Below are positions 6,984 through 14,026 of a stretch of DNA of 18,225 bases, piece by piece (within the stretch, counting starts at the first letter, position 1; the number at the start of each line of letters is the position of its first letter). The stretch spans positions 1-18,225 of the forward strand of contig JAKSDB010000371.1 in NCBI GenBank assembly GCA_022360415.1, in the 5' to 3' direction. The stretch is from Chlorobiales bacterium (GTDB lineage Bacteria; Bacteroidota; Chlorobiia; Chlorobiales; Chlorobiaceae). A model generated the notes under the pieces. It searched no databases and was not told the origin of the DNA. It worked only from the letters and a program-made list of their open reading frames with translations. The translations under genes and the position numbers were made by a program.

Positions 6984-8003
6984 ATGACCGATCGAATCCA
7001 TGGCAAACCCATTGACATCGCCAAACTTAAACAGCCGGTCCTCTCGGATATTCGTGGCCATCTGGAGAAAATTGAAAGAATCGTTCACTACCTATCTGAG
7101 AAGGAAACGGCGATCGAACAAGAATCTTGCTACATCTGCGACAACAACGCCCGGGAGCACCTGGTTGATATCCACGGGTTTAACTATGTAACCTGTAGTG
7201 ACTGCGGGCATGTGTATACCACCCGGCGTTACACCGATGACGCGATCCGGCGTTTTTACGAAGACAACGCTTATTGGGCCAAAGTGACCTACGCCAACAA
7301 GGAAACTTGCCAGTATCGGCGAGAGAATGTGGCACGCCCGAAGGTAGAGTTTGCCGAACGCTATCTAAGCAATACACGCGGTGTGTGGCTCGATATAGGC
7401 TCCGGGATCGGTGACATAGTGAGCGTAGCCAAGGAGCGTGGCTGGCAGGCGGTCGGGTTGGAGCTGAGTGCTACATCGGTTGAGTTTGCGCTTGAGGTGT
7501 TTGGAGTTGAATTGCAACGTCAGACTTTGGATGAGTATCTCGACTCGAATCCCGGCATCATTGGCGAACTATCGGTGGTGTCGATGATAGGACTGCTGGA
7601 GCACATCGTTGATCCTATGGCAATGTTGCGCCGCGTTCGTAGCGCCCTGCGGGCTGGGGGGGGGGTGATGATCCAAGTCCCCAATGCCTATTCGCTGACG
7701 ACGATGATCCAAGAAACCTCACCGGAAAATGTCTTTCGGCACATGAGCCCCATCGAGCACATTATGCTGTTTACCGAGTCGTCCCTGACTCGGGCATTGG
7801 AACTGGCCGGATTCGAGATAGTGGCCCATTGGTATCATGGTCTTGATGTGTACGAGTTGATGGTTAACCAGATACTTAATAACAGCCGGATATCGAGTTC
7901 GCGGCTTTACAGGGCATTAGTTGAGGCTATGAATGATCTCCAGATGGTAATCGATAAACGTGAGCTTAGCGATAGGATAATATGCGTCGCAAGGGTTTGT
8001 TAA
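6984..8003 (+). CDS. Zinc-ribbon class I SAM-dependent methyltransferase
   Basis: A 339-residue protein with a helical N-terminus, then a zinc-ribbon made of two CxxC pairs (C49/C52 in CYICDN and C71/C74 in CSDCGH), then a Rossmann-like methyltransferase core: LDIGSGIGD (136-144) is the SAM-binding motif I, VGLELSA (157-163) carries the acidic residue of motif II, and LLEHIVDP (204-211) matches the post-II LEHxxDP of this group. The arrangement is like that of sugar C-methyltransferases and other zinc-ribbon methyltransferases found in O-antigen clusters. It probably methylates a sugar or the nonulosonic acid of this pathway. The gene contains a run of ten G at 7656-7665, encoding three Gly where relatives usually have two, so a slip of one base would truncate the product. 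Confidence 0.82.
   Translation: MTDRIHGKPIDIAKLKQPVLSDIRGHLEKIERIVHYLSEKETAIEQESCYICDNNAREHLVDIHGFNYVTCSDCGHVYTTRRYTDDAIRRFYEDNAYWAKVTYANKETCQYRRENVARPKVEFAERYLSNTRGVWLDIGSGIGDIVSVAKERGWQAVGLELSATSVEFALEVFGVELQRQTLDEYLDSNPGIIGELSVVSMIGLLEHIVDPMAMLRRVRSALRAGGGVMIQVPNAYSLTTMIQETSPENVFRHMSPIEHIMLFTESSLTRALELAGFEIVAHWYHGLDVYELMVNQILNNSRISSSRLYRALVEAMNDLQMVIDKRELSDRIICVARVC
7656..7665 (+). repeat. G10 homopolymer inside the methyltransferase gene
   Basis: Ten consecutive G encode Gly225-Gly227 and the first base of Val228. The tract falls in the strand after motif III, roughly two thirds through the gene; a one-base slip would remove the last third. It is by far the longest G run seen in the window. 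Confidence 0.9.
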
Positions 8004-8069
8004 GTGTCAAGCCCCGTTAGATTATAAGCTTTTTTCGTAAAGAGTTCAGGGTGTTAAAGGAGGAGATTA

Positions 8070-8987
8070 ATGGTTTCTAATCGCCACGGTACGCTGCCTA
8101 GAGTACTTTATGTTTTTGGGTTGCCTAGGTCAGGATCAAATTTGTTTGCTGCTTACATGCATAACTCTCCAGCAATTTGGTCGTTGAATTGTGGTGGTGG
8201 AAAGTTTCGTAGTATTGCTTCTTGGGAGGAGGCAACATTACGTTGTATTTATGCCAATGGGGGATTTCAAAAGGGTAAACGAGAGGTTAAGTATTTCTTG
8301 TTTGATGAAATGAAGCCGCGTTCTACCTTAATGCGCATTGTCGATAAGTGGCATGGTAATGGCGACAAAAACATAGTTATTCTTCGTGATCCTGTTTCTG
8401 TCGCATCATCTATGCAAAAGTTTGCGGAAACTTACTCAAGACCTGCTTGGGACCTTTCCAATCCAAGAAGGCTGGAAAAGTTTGTCAATGGCTATAAGTT
8501 GTTTCTGAAGCGATGTTCTTACTTGGATACATATTGGCTATCATTAGTCGACTTCTTTACAAAAGCCGATGAGCATTTGTTAAAGCTTAATGAATACCTT
8601 GAAATAGAACTATTAGAACATAGAATAGATTTCCCGCTAAGTGAAATGCGAGTGCGTTGTTATTGCGGCGGAGAATACAAGTGCAGTTTGACAGATACTA
8701 TAAATGGTACATTTTTTCGATTAAATAGTATAAAAAAAACAAAGCCTGAAAAAGTATTGTGTTGTCGTACATGCGGTGAATATCTGCTTGGCTATGGGGG
8801 GTTTAATCCAATAAAGAAAATAGAACCGCATCGTCTTAAAACGCCAATTGATGATATTCCTGTTGCGATTCGGGGAAGCATAAAGAAAGTCATTGAAAAA
8901 TGCTTGGGTGAAGAGTTTTGGGAGGGATATGTAACTGGTAAAGAGTTTACTGGCTCCTCGGTACTAGAATTTGCGCGTAATCTTTAA
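8070..8987 (+). CDS. PAPS-dependent sulfotransferase-family protein with a Cys-rich insert
   Basis: A 305-residue sulfotransferase-like protein. VFGLPRSGSNLF (15-26) is the phosphosulfate-binding P-loop, and VILRDPVSVASSMQKF (103-118) matches the 3'-phosphate-binding RDP-xxxxxSxxxxF signature, so transfer of sulfate from PAPS to a carbohydrate is the likely reaction. Residues 197-205 (CYCGGEYKC) and 231-236 (CCRTCG) look like an inserted zinc ribbon, unusual in a carbohydrate sulfotransferase. A very strong Shine-Dalgarno (AAAGGAGG at 8056-8063) precedes ATG 8070. The gene is more AT-rich than the cassette upstream and is followed at once by insertion-sequence debris. It would place sulfate on the polysaccharide. 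Sulfotransferase-fold proteins with other roles exist, so the substrate is inferred only from context. Confidence 0.75.
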   Translation: MVSNRHGTLPRVLYVFGLPRSGSNLFAAYMHNSPAIWSLNCGGGKFRSIASWEEATLRCIYANGGFQKGKREVKYFLFDEMKPRSTLMRIVDKWHGNGDKNIVILRDPVSVASSMQKFAETYSRPAWDLSNPRRLEKFVNGYKLFLKRCSYLDTYWLSLVDFFTKADEHLLKLNEYLEIELLEHRIDFPLSEMRVRCYCGGEYKCSLTDTINGTFFRLNSIKKTKPEKVLCCRTCGEYLLGYGGFNPIKKIEPHRLKTPIDDIPVAIRGSIKKVIEKCLGEEFWEGYVTGKEFTGSSVLEFARNL

Positions 8988-9290
8988 GTATCTTCAGCCC
9001 CGGGAAGTCCATGAGGCTACGACAGTCAGTGATCTGATATTATAAATCTGGTCATCTGAAAGATTATAGAGGTTCTGCAAAATAAGAGCCTTGAACACCA
9101 TGATCCGGTAAAACGGCGGCCTACTGCTGTTCTTGGGTTTATAGAGGTGCCCTTGAGCGTAACGTCAAAAATCGGAACAAAGATGTACCACTCAGTGTGC
9201 TGTTCCAGCTTGACATAGAGGATTCTCGAGTTTGGTAAACTTTTCAAGGAAAAAATGTTCATCAAAAAAGCCGAGGGAGTCAAGTGGACC
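8988..9290 (-). pseudogene. IS5-family transposase N-terminal remnant, frameshifted
   Basis: On the minus strand three frames together give a recognisable IS5-family N-terminus: SLGFFDEHFFLEKFTKLENP (frame one), then VKLEQHTEWYIFVPIFDVTL (frame two), then RPPFYRIMVFKALILQNLYN with LSDDQIY (frame one), and finally YQITDCRSLMDFPGL in a further frame. These match the family pattern of xxFFDxxxRLxxL, DWExFRPIL, GRPPxDPVxMFKxLVLQxLYNLSDDQxEYQIxDRxSFxRFLGL. There are at least three frame changes and the rest of the transposase is missing, so it is dead. It stops directly against the 3' end of the sulfotransferase gene. Confidence 0.78.
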
Positions 9291-9381
9291 CGTTTCCGAG
9301 GACATTCAGAGGCCGAATTTAAGTTAGTAACTTACTTGGTTCATGCAGCGGAATAGCGCTGCTCCATTGCAACAAATTTAC

Positions 9382-9567
9382 TCACAATTCTTGCCCCGCC
9401 ACCACTATAGCAGTAGCATAGACAGTGTCAGGAGTCTGATAACCAAGTGCCTGATGCATATGCTCTGTGTTGTAAAACGCAAAGTAGGCTTTCTCAGATA
9501 GAGGTCTTCATGTCAAAGCAGCTCGACAAAGACATTGTCCAAAGCTCTGCCCCGGCCATCCATACTC
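9382..9567 (-). pseudogene. IS3-family OrfB C-terminal remnant
   Basis: Read on the minus strand from 9566, SMDGRGRALDNVFVELL is the segment of an IS3-family OrfB around the third part of the DDE core, followed by a stop and HEDLYLR. After a frame change, AFYNTEHMHQALGYQTPDTV and YATAIVV give the C-terminal end (usual form FYNxxRxHQALGYxTPxxVY). Internal residues are deleted and the stop at 9382-9384 is premature, because the next frame still reads RIVSKFVAMEQRYSAA. Nothing active remains. It directly abuts the IS5 right-end fragment at 9567. Confidence 0.75.
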
Positions 9568-9666
9568 CACAAGGTATTAAAGAACAGGGTTCCCAAGATC
9601 AGCAAAGAGCCTTCCAGGATAATCCAGCGTCAGTGATATATCAGAACTCAATTATTCGAGGTGCCC
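9567..9666 (+). repeat. IS5-type right-end fragment, copy A
   Basis: This 100-base segment is about 86% identical (14 mismatches, no gaps, counted by eye) to the reverse complement of 13853-13952. Both end in a GGGC-starting terminus (here CGAGGTGCCC read on the plus strand). Its terminus shares GGGCACCTC with the terminal repeats of the MITE at 14099-14241. It is the outer end of an IS5-like element whose body has been lost and replaced by the IS3 remnant. Confidence 0.75.
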
Positions 9667-9771
9667 TTAAAATATGCTATAAAATACGCTTTTCTCGGCT
9701 TTTTGTGAGGGCTAAATTTTTTTCTAAAGATATATCATTCAAGATGAATAGGAATATCCTATAGTGAGTAT
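9667..9771. other. AT-rich leader of the flippase gene
   Basis: About 100 bases between the insertion-sequence end and the flippase start. It is AT-rich, as a promoter region would be, but I cannot assign a specific -35/-10 pair. A longer open frame at 9447-9764 crosses this region and the insertion-sequence debris but is not believed to be a gene. Confidence 0.3.
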
Positions 9772-11142
9772 ATGGAAAAAGCCATTGAGTTCATATTGGT
9801 TAAGTTTCCTTTTATAAGGCAAAGGCTTGACGTTCACTTGCTTGAAGTACTGAACGGTGCAGCTGTTGCTCTTATGTTGAAAGTGCTTGGGACGGGTCTA
9901 ACTTTCTGTTTCAACCTCCTTCTTGCGAGAACCCTTGGCGCCGAAGGAGCAGGCTTATATTTCCTGGCACTGACTGTTGCCACGATTGCTACAGTTGTTG
10001 GGCGAATGGGACTTGACAATACTTTGTTACGTTTTACTGCTGAAAATGCAGCTGTGGGGGATTGGGTTGCGGTAAAGGGCGTGTATTGGCAAGGTATGAG
10101 GTTGGCAATCCTTGCATCTTTAGCGTCTGCAATCATTATGTTTTTTTCTGCTCCTCTGTTTGCGGATATGGTATTTCACAAGCCAGAGCTTATAAGTCCA
10201 ATGCGCTGGATGGCGCTTGCTGTTGTGCCTATGTCGATTTTAATTCTGCATGCGGAGATGATCAAGGGGCTCAAGCGAATAAGGGATTCACTTTTGGTTT
10301 ATGGCGTTGGAGTTCCAGCTCTATCCTTGGTTGGTCTATATTTTCTTGGCAGCACATACAGCGTACAGGGTGCAGTGTGGGCTTATACTGTTGCAGTATT
10401 ACTTACGATGATTGTTGGGGCCATGTTCTGGTGGTCAGCGGTGCCCCAATTACGGAATATCGCTGGCCATTTTGAAATACGTGAGTTGCTGGAAAGCAGC
10501 AGACCGCTTTGGGGGGCTAAATTATTAAGCATGATAACCAATTGGACAGCAATTTTAGTACTTGGCATCTGGGGGACGGAGGGGGATGTAGGTACATTCA
10601 GCATAGCTTCCCGCACAGTTATGATTACAAGTCTTGTTTTAATGTCCGTAAACAGCATTTCCGCACCAAAGTTTGCTGCTCTTTATAAGAATGGAGAAAT
10701 AAAAGCTCTTGGCTTGACGGCAAGAAACACTACAAAGTTAACGACGTTTATGGCAAGCCCTCTTCTGTTACTTTTTCTTTTTTATCCAAAGGGGGTTATG
10801 CAAATTTTCGGGAGCGATTTTGAGAGTGGAGCAATCTTGCTTTCAATACTTGCTATTGGGCAGTTCGTAAATGTTGCATCAGGATCCGTTGGTTACCTTT
10901 TGATGATGACAGGAAACGAAAGCTTGATGAGAAATATTGCTGCCTTTATTGCGGCAATGAGTGTTTTTTTAAATGTTGTACTCATCTCTTTTTATGGTGC
11001 AGTCGGTGCGGCGATTGTTACAACGATTTGCCTTTCACTTCAAAACATTATCTCAGTATACTTGGTATGGGTTCGCCTTAGGATACTTACTGTACCATTT
11101 GTGAAGGCAGGAAAAATTTTCAATAACCTTGACTCTCGATAA
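9772..11142 (+). CDS. wzx: Wzx-type polysaccharide flippase (MOP superfamily)
   Basis: A 456-residue integral membrane protein with about 12-14 hydrophobic segments and few charged loops, in the pattern of Wzx/RfbX flippases that move lipid-linked repeat units across the inner membrane. The N-terminal region KVLGTGLTFCFNLLLARTLG followed by AEGAGLYFLALTVATI is a typical opening for this family (long first helix, ARxLG, G-x-Y/F). Length is normal. The ATG at 9772 lies just after the second insertion-sequence graveyard, with no strong Shine-Dalgarno. Paired with the polymerase at 12527 it indicates a Wzx/Wzy-dependent pathway. No specific substrate can be inferred. Confidence 0.88.
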   Translation: MEKAIEFILVKFPFIRQRLDVHLLEVLNGAAVALMLKVLGTGLTFCFNLLLARTLGAEGAGLYFLALTVATIATVVGRMGLDNTLLRFTAENAAVGDWVAVKGVYWQGMRLAILASLASAIIMFFSAPLFADMVFHKPELISPMRWMALAVVPMSILILHAEMIKGLKRIRDSLLVYGVGVPALSLVGLYFLGSTYSVQGAVWAYTVAVLLTMIVGAMFWWSAVPQLRNIAGHFEIRELLESSRPLWGAKLLSMITNWTAILVLGIWGTEGDVGTFSIASRTVMITSLVLMSVNSISAPKFAALYKNGEIKALGLTARNTTKLTTFMASPLLLLFLFYPKGVMQIFGSDFESGAILLSILAIGQFVNVASGSVGYLLMMTGNESLMRNIAAFIAAMSVFLNVVLISFYGAVGAAIVTTICLSLQNIISVYLVWVRLRILTVPFVKAGKIFNNLDSR

Positions 11143-11429
11143 AACAAGCACTATTTCACCATTGTTTTTTATATGTAAAATCATATAACGCAAAACATCT
11201 TATCTGTTGTTGAGCGTAAACATGTCACCGGATTTATATTATTCTGTTATTTTGCTGATGCAGTTGCACACTCTTTCCACATTTGGACATACTCAACTGA
11301 GTGTTGTGTGTCATATTTTTTTGCTTATAGACATTACAAGAAATAGAAAAATGCAACCCATTATTATTTGGGGGAAGCGTGAAAAAAATTGGTTTGATGA
11401 TATTAACCTATCAATAGGGTTTTGTTTAG
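11143..11429. other. AT-rich intergenic region with a possible gene stub
   Basis: This 287-base gap between flippase and sialyltransferase contains a weak AT-rich hairpin near 11170-11187 and a 12-codon frame from GTG 11379 (preceded by GGGGAAG) reading KKIGLMILTYQ to TAG 11415-11417, which resembles the opening of a polysaccharide gene. A 77-codon frame at 11207-11440 has no recognisable features. I see no terminator or clear promoter. Confidence 0.35.
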
Positions 11430-12479
11430 GTGAAGCGTAAGAGTGTTTTTGTTATTAGTAGTCCTCTGCACTATTTGTATTCTTTATCTATTGTGAAGAG
11501 TATGAGTATTATTGATGACTATGTTATTTTGTGGTTTGGAGAATCGTGTTTAAAGCACTATTTCTCTGATTTTGATGTTGTTGATTTTGATAATGTTATA
11601 GATGTTAAAAATTTAGATTTTAATAATTTCAAAGGCTATATGAGGAATTATGGGAAATTTATTGAAATTATAGAGAACGAGATAGAAAAAGTCGATTATT
11701 TGTTTACTTGTTATGATACCGACCTCGGATTTGAGGTGGTTCGTCATCTTTTTTCGGTTTCCTGGGATCGAGTTGGTATTATAGAAGATGGGATAAGTAA
11801 TTATTACCCGCATGCCATGCCTAAGTTATGTTCAAAAATAATAAAATCGATTATCAATAAATTTCAAAAGTCTTTTTTTCTTGACGTTTCAAAGTATAAC
11901 CTTGGCGGTAATTCAAAAGTAGGTATTGTGTCGACAATCTGTCCTGAACATGTGTATTTGCATAAAAATTCCAAAGCCAAGATATTAAATATTCGTGATG
12001 CGTTTATTGAAATAATTGATGGTTATGAAGGAAGGGTTCCTGATTTATACAAATCAGCAGATGTTATTTTTTTTCTTTCAGCAGTTTTGAATTATAAAAG
12101 AATGACAACGAGGGAGCTGGTTGATTATTTGAAGTATGTAAGATCAAATGATCATATATCAAAATATAAAAATTTTGTTTTGAAGCCACACCCGAGGGAA
12201 GATTTGGTAAGGCTTCGGCAAATTATTATTGATTATTTTGGTGATGATGTTAAAGTGGCGGAAAATGTTCCGATTGAAATATATATAAAATCAATTAATC
12301 CAAAGTGTCTTGCTGGTATGCCTACTACAGCTATGCTTAATCATTATATAATAAACCCTCGCGATCAAACGGAGTATGTGATTTTTTTTGATAAGACAGG
12401 TCCTTATAAAAAGACACAAATCAATGTGATTAAAAAAGTGATTCGAAACAATCTTTATGTTTATTATTACGATAAATAG
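11430..12479 (+). CDS. GT52/GT38-like bacterial sialyltransferase
   Basis: A 349-residue protein with the three short signatures shared by bacterial sialyltransferases of families GT38, GT52, GT80 and GT97. An acidic D/E-D/E-G motif occurs as EDG (119-121) in VGIIEDGISNYY; an HP motif sits in LKPHPRED (H254, P255), which contacts CMP; and a Ser/Thr pair lies in GMPTTAM (296-302). The N-terminus SVFVISSPLHYLYSL matches the first strand of the GT-B fold. It would transfer a nonulosonic acid from CMP, made by NeuB and NeuA upstream, to the growing glycan or lipid-linked unit. The start is GTG 11430, because a TAG stop lies directly before it and the first strand follows at once. The gene is very AT-rich, unlike the neuB-neuA cassette, indicating a separate origin. 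Confidence 0.68.
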   Translation: MKRKSVFVISSPLHYLYSLSIVKSMSIIDDYVILWFGESCLKHYFSDFDVVDFDNVIDVKNLDFNNFKGYMRNYGKFIEIIENEIEKVDYLFTCYDTDLGFEVVRHLFSVSWDRVGIIEDGISNYYPHAMPKLCSKIIKSIINKFQKSFFLDVSKYNLGGNSKVGIVSTICPEHVYLHKNSKAKILNIRDAFIEIIDGYEGRVPDLYKSADVIFFLSAVLNYKRMTTRELVDYLKYVRSNDHISKYKNFVLKPHPREDLVRLRQIIIDYFGDDVKVAENVPIEIYIKSINPKCLAGMPTTAMLNHYIINPRDQTEYVIFFDKTGPYKKTQINVIKKVIRNNLYVYYYDK

Positions 12480-12515
12480 ATGTTTGTGCGGGGATTTTGA
12501 AAGGCATGAGTTAAA

Positions 12516-12520
12516 AGGAG
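12516..12520 (+). promoter_or_regulatory. Shine-Dalgarno pointing to an ATT start for wzy
   Basis: AGGAG, within AAAAGGAG at 12513-12520, is followed 6 bases later by ATT at 12527, in frame with the polymerase. No ATG, GTG or TTG lies at suitable spacing; the first conventional start in frame is TTG at 12554, 33 bases from the site. Confidence 0.6.
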
Positions 12521-12526
12521 AATAAT

Positions 12527-13867
12527 ATTAATTATCTTATTTTTTTATCAATATTGGTGCTGCCCCTTAAATTCCTGACGATTAAAGTGGGAGGATTTGA
12601 GTTAACCGCTTTTCGGTTGATCTTGGTGCTATGTGTGTTTCTTTTTTTGCTTAAGTTAATACGTTTAGAGAGGTATAGAGAGGTCTTTAGTGTAGTGATG
12701 AATAATAGTGTTTTTAAGCTTATCGCATTGTTTGTGCTGTTTATAACCTTTTCCATGTTTTATATTATAATAACTTGTGAAGACAGTTTTACTGTTAAAA
12801 GGGCTGTTTATACGTATTTTTCATGGACTACATATTTTTTCATTTTCCCTGTTGTTGCACTTACAGAAATGATATATGGTAAAAATGCGTTGATTATTTT
12901 TTCGAGAGCGAGTTATATATGGTTTGTCTTGGTTTTATTTGGCCTGATTCAAGTATTTTTGCATCAAATTGGTATAACATTTTCATATGAGAGCTTATTT
13001 GAATACTCGCCAAATAATATTTCTTCTGTATTTGGTTTTCCAATATTAAGAGCGAGTTCTCTTTTCGGTGAGCCAAGAAATATGGCTGCAATAATAATTC
13101 CTGTGTTTTATCTGAGAGCTTTTTTTAAAGGGAGAAATGCATTGACGAAATATGATTATATTTTAATAGGTGTTATTGGAATATTGACTGGATCAAGAAC
13201 TTTTTTTGTGTTTGTAATTGCATTGCTGCTGTTTTACCTTTTTGTTTTTAGTGACAGAAAGAGTTCTTTTTTGAATTATCGTAATAAAGTGATATTAATC
13301 ATGTTTTTGATTATTGCTATTCCTATTGCGATTGATTTTTCTGATGATATTTCTCCTCGAACTCTAACTTTGATCGAAAGTGCGATTGCTGGTAAATTTA
13401 ATCCATATGGTCACCTATTTATGTCAGCAGCTGATTGGTTGTGGATACCTTATTTGTATGATATTATTTCTTTTAAAATGAATTTGCTGGATGTCTTGTT
13501 TGGGAATGGATTGGGATCATTTAATCTAGTGGTGGACGAGTATTTTATTCGAATATTTAATTTTAGTGTTCTTAAATATAATGTTATTCAGGGTACTCAT
13601 TTCTTGATATTTCATTTTTTGGTGGAGATGGGTTTGCTTGGGGTCATACTATTTCTTTATATATTTTATAAAGTATATGTTATGATTAATTCTATTGCAA
13701 TGAATGAATTGATTAATGCTTCAATGTTAAAGTTGGTTGTCGCATCAATGTTTATAAGTGGAATGATTGGAATGTCCTTTGTTTTTGTGGTGGCATATAT
13801 AATTGTTTTTTATCTATACTTCCAGGAAGGGATAGATCGAGAAAAGTATGAGGGGCGTTTCGGATAA
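12527..13867 (+). CDS. wzy: Wzy-type O-antigen/capsule polymerase
   Basis: A polytopic membrane protein of about 446 residues with ten or more hydrophobic segments and a larger periplasmic loop in the second half, the profile of Wzy/WaaL-type proteins that polymerise undecaprenyl-linked repeats at the outer face of the inner membrane. LTGSRTFFVFVIALLLFYLF is the conserved stretch of the Wzy_C/O-antigen-ligase family, and LFGEPRNMAA is the upstream FxEPNxxA-like motif. The likely start is ATT 12527, which adds NYLIFLSILV before the next conventional start at TTG 12554; the Shine-Dalgarno spacing supports it, but TTG cannot be excluded. The last codons (GRFG and stop) lie inside the end of an IS5 element, so the natural C-terminus was probably altered. 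The gene is very AT-rich. Confidence 0.8.
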   Translation: MNYLIFLSILVLPLKFLTIKVGGFELTAFRLILVLCVFLFLLKLIRLERYREVFSVVMNNSVFKLIALFVLFITFSMFYIIITCEDSFTVKRAVYTYFSWTTYFFIFPVVALTEMIYGKNALIIFSRASYIWFVLVLFGLIQVFLHQIGITFSYESLFEYSPNNISSVFGFPILRASSLFGEPRNMAAIIIPVFYLRAFFKGRNALTKYDYILIGVIGILTGSRTFFVFVIALLLFYLFVFSDRKSSFLNYRNKVILIMFLIIAIPIAIDFSDDISPRTLTLIESAIAGKFNPYGHLFMSAADWLWIPYLYDIISFKMNLLDVLFGNGLGSFNLVVDEYFIRIFNFSVLKYNVIQGTHFLIFHFLVEMGLLGVILFLYIFYKVYVMINSIAMNELINASMLKLVVASMFISGMIGMSFVFVVAYIIVFYLYFQEGIDREKYEGRFG

Positions 13868-13952
13868 TTGATTTTTGATATATCACTGACGCTGGATCAT
13901 CCCGGCAGGATCATTGCTGATCTTGGAAACCCTGTTCTTTAACATCTTGTGG
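13853..13952 (-). repeat. IS5-type right-end fragment, copy B
   Basis: An ungapped inverted copy of 9567-9666 (about 86% identical by eye count). Its terminus (GGGCGTTTCGGATAAT on the plus strand) overlaps the last five codons and stop of wzy. It continues on the minus strand from the IS5 transposase remnant that follows, so it is the 3' end of that element. Confidence 0.78.
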
Positions 13953-14026
13953 GCTGTAAAGCTCTCTCAAATCGGCCGAAAGAGCACATACTTATTCCTA
14001 CCAGAAAGGCATTGTACACGTGTTTT
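13953..14026 (-). other. Unassigned tail of the IS5 remnant
   Basis: This stretch lies between the end of the dead IS5 transposase frame (stop at 14027-14029) and copy B of the element's right end. I see no gene, RNA or regulatory structure in it. Confidence 0.4.

Noticed and set aside
9139..9154. MITE-like terminus TTATAGAGGTGCCCTT
   Set aside because: It falls within a recognisable IS5 transposase reading (DVTLKGTSI on the minus strand) with no partner end nearby, so it is probably a coding coincidence.
9447..9764. 105-codon plus-strand open frame
   Set aside because: It crosses the antisense IS3 remnant and the IS5 end fragment, so it is composed of insertion-sequence debris read in the wrong direction.
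11170..11187. AT-rich hairpin after the flippase as a terminator
   Set aside because: The stem is only six A/T-rich pairs and no T run follows, so it does not meet terminator criteria.
11207..11440. 77-codon plus-strand open frame before the sialyltransferase
   Set aside because: No domain or ribosome-binding site is visible, and it overlaps the start of a better-supported gene.
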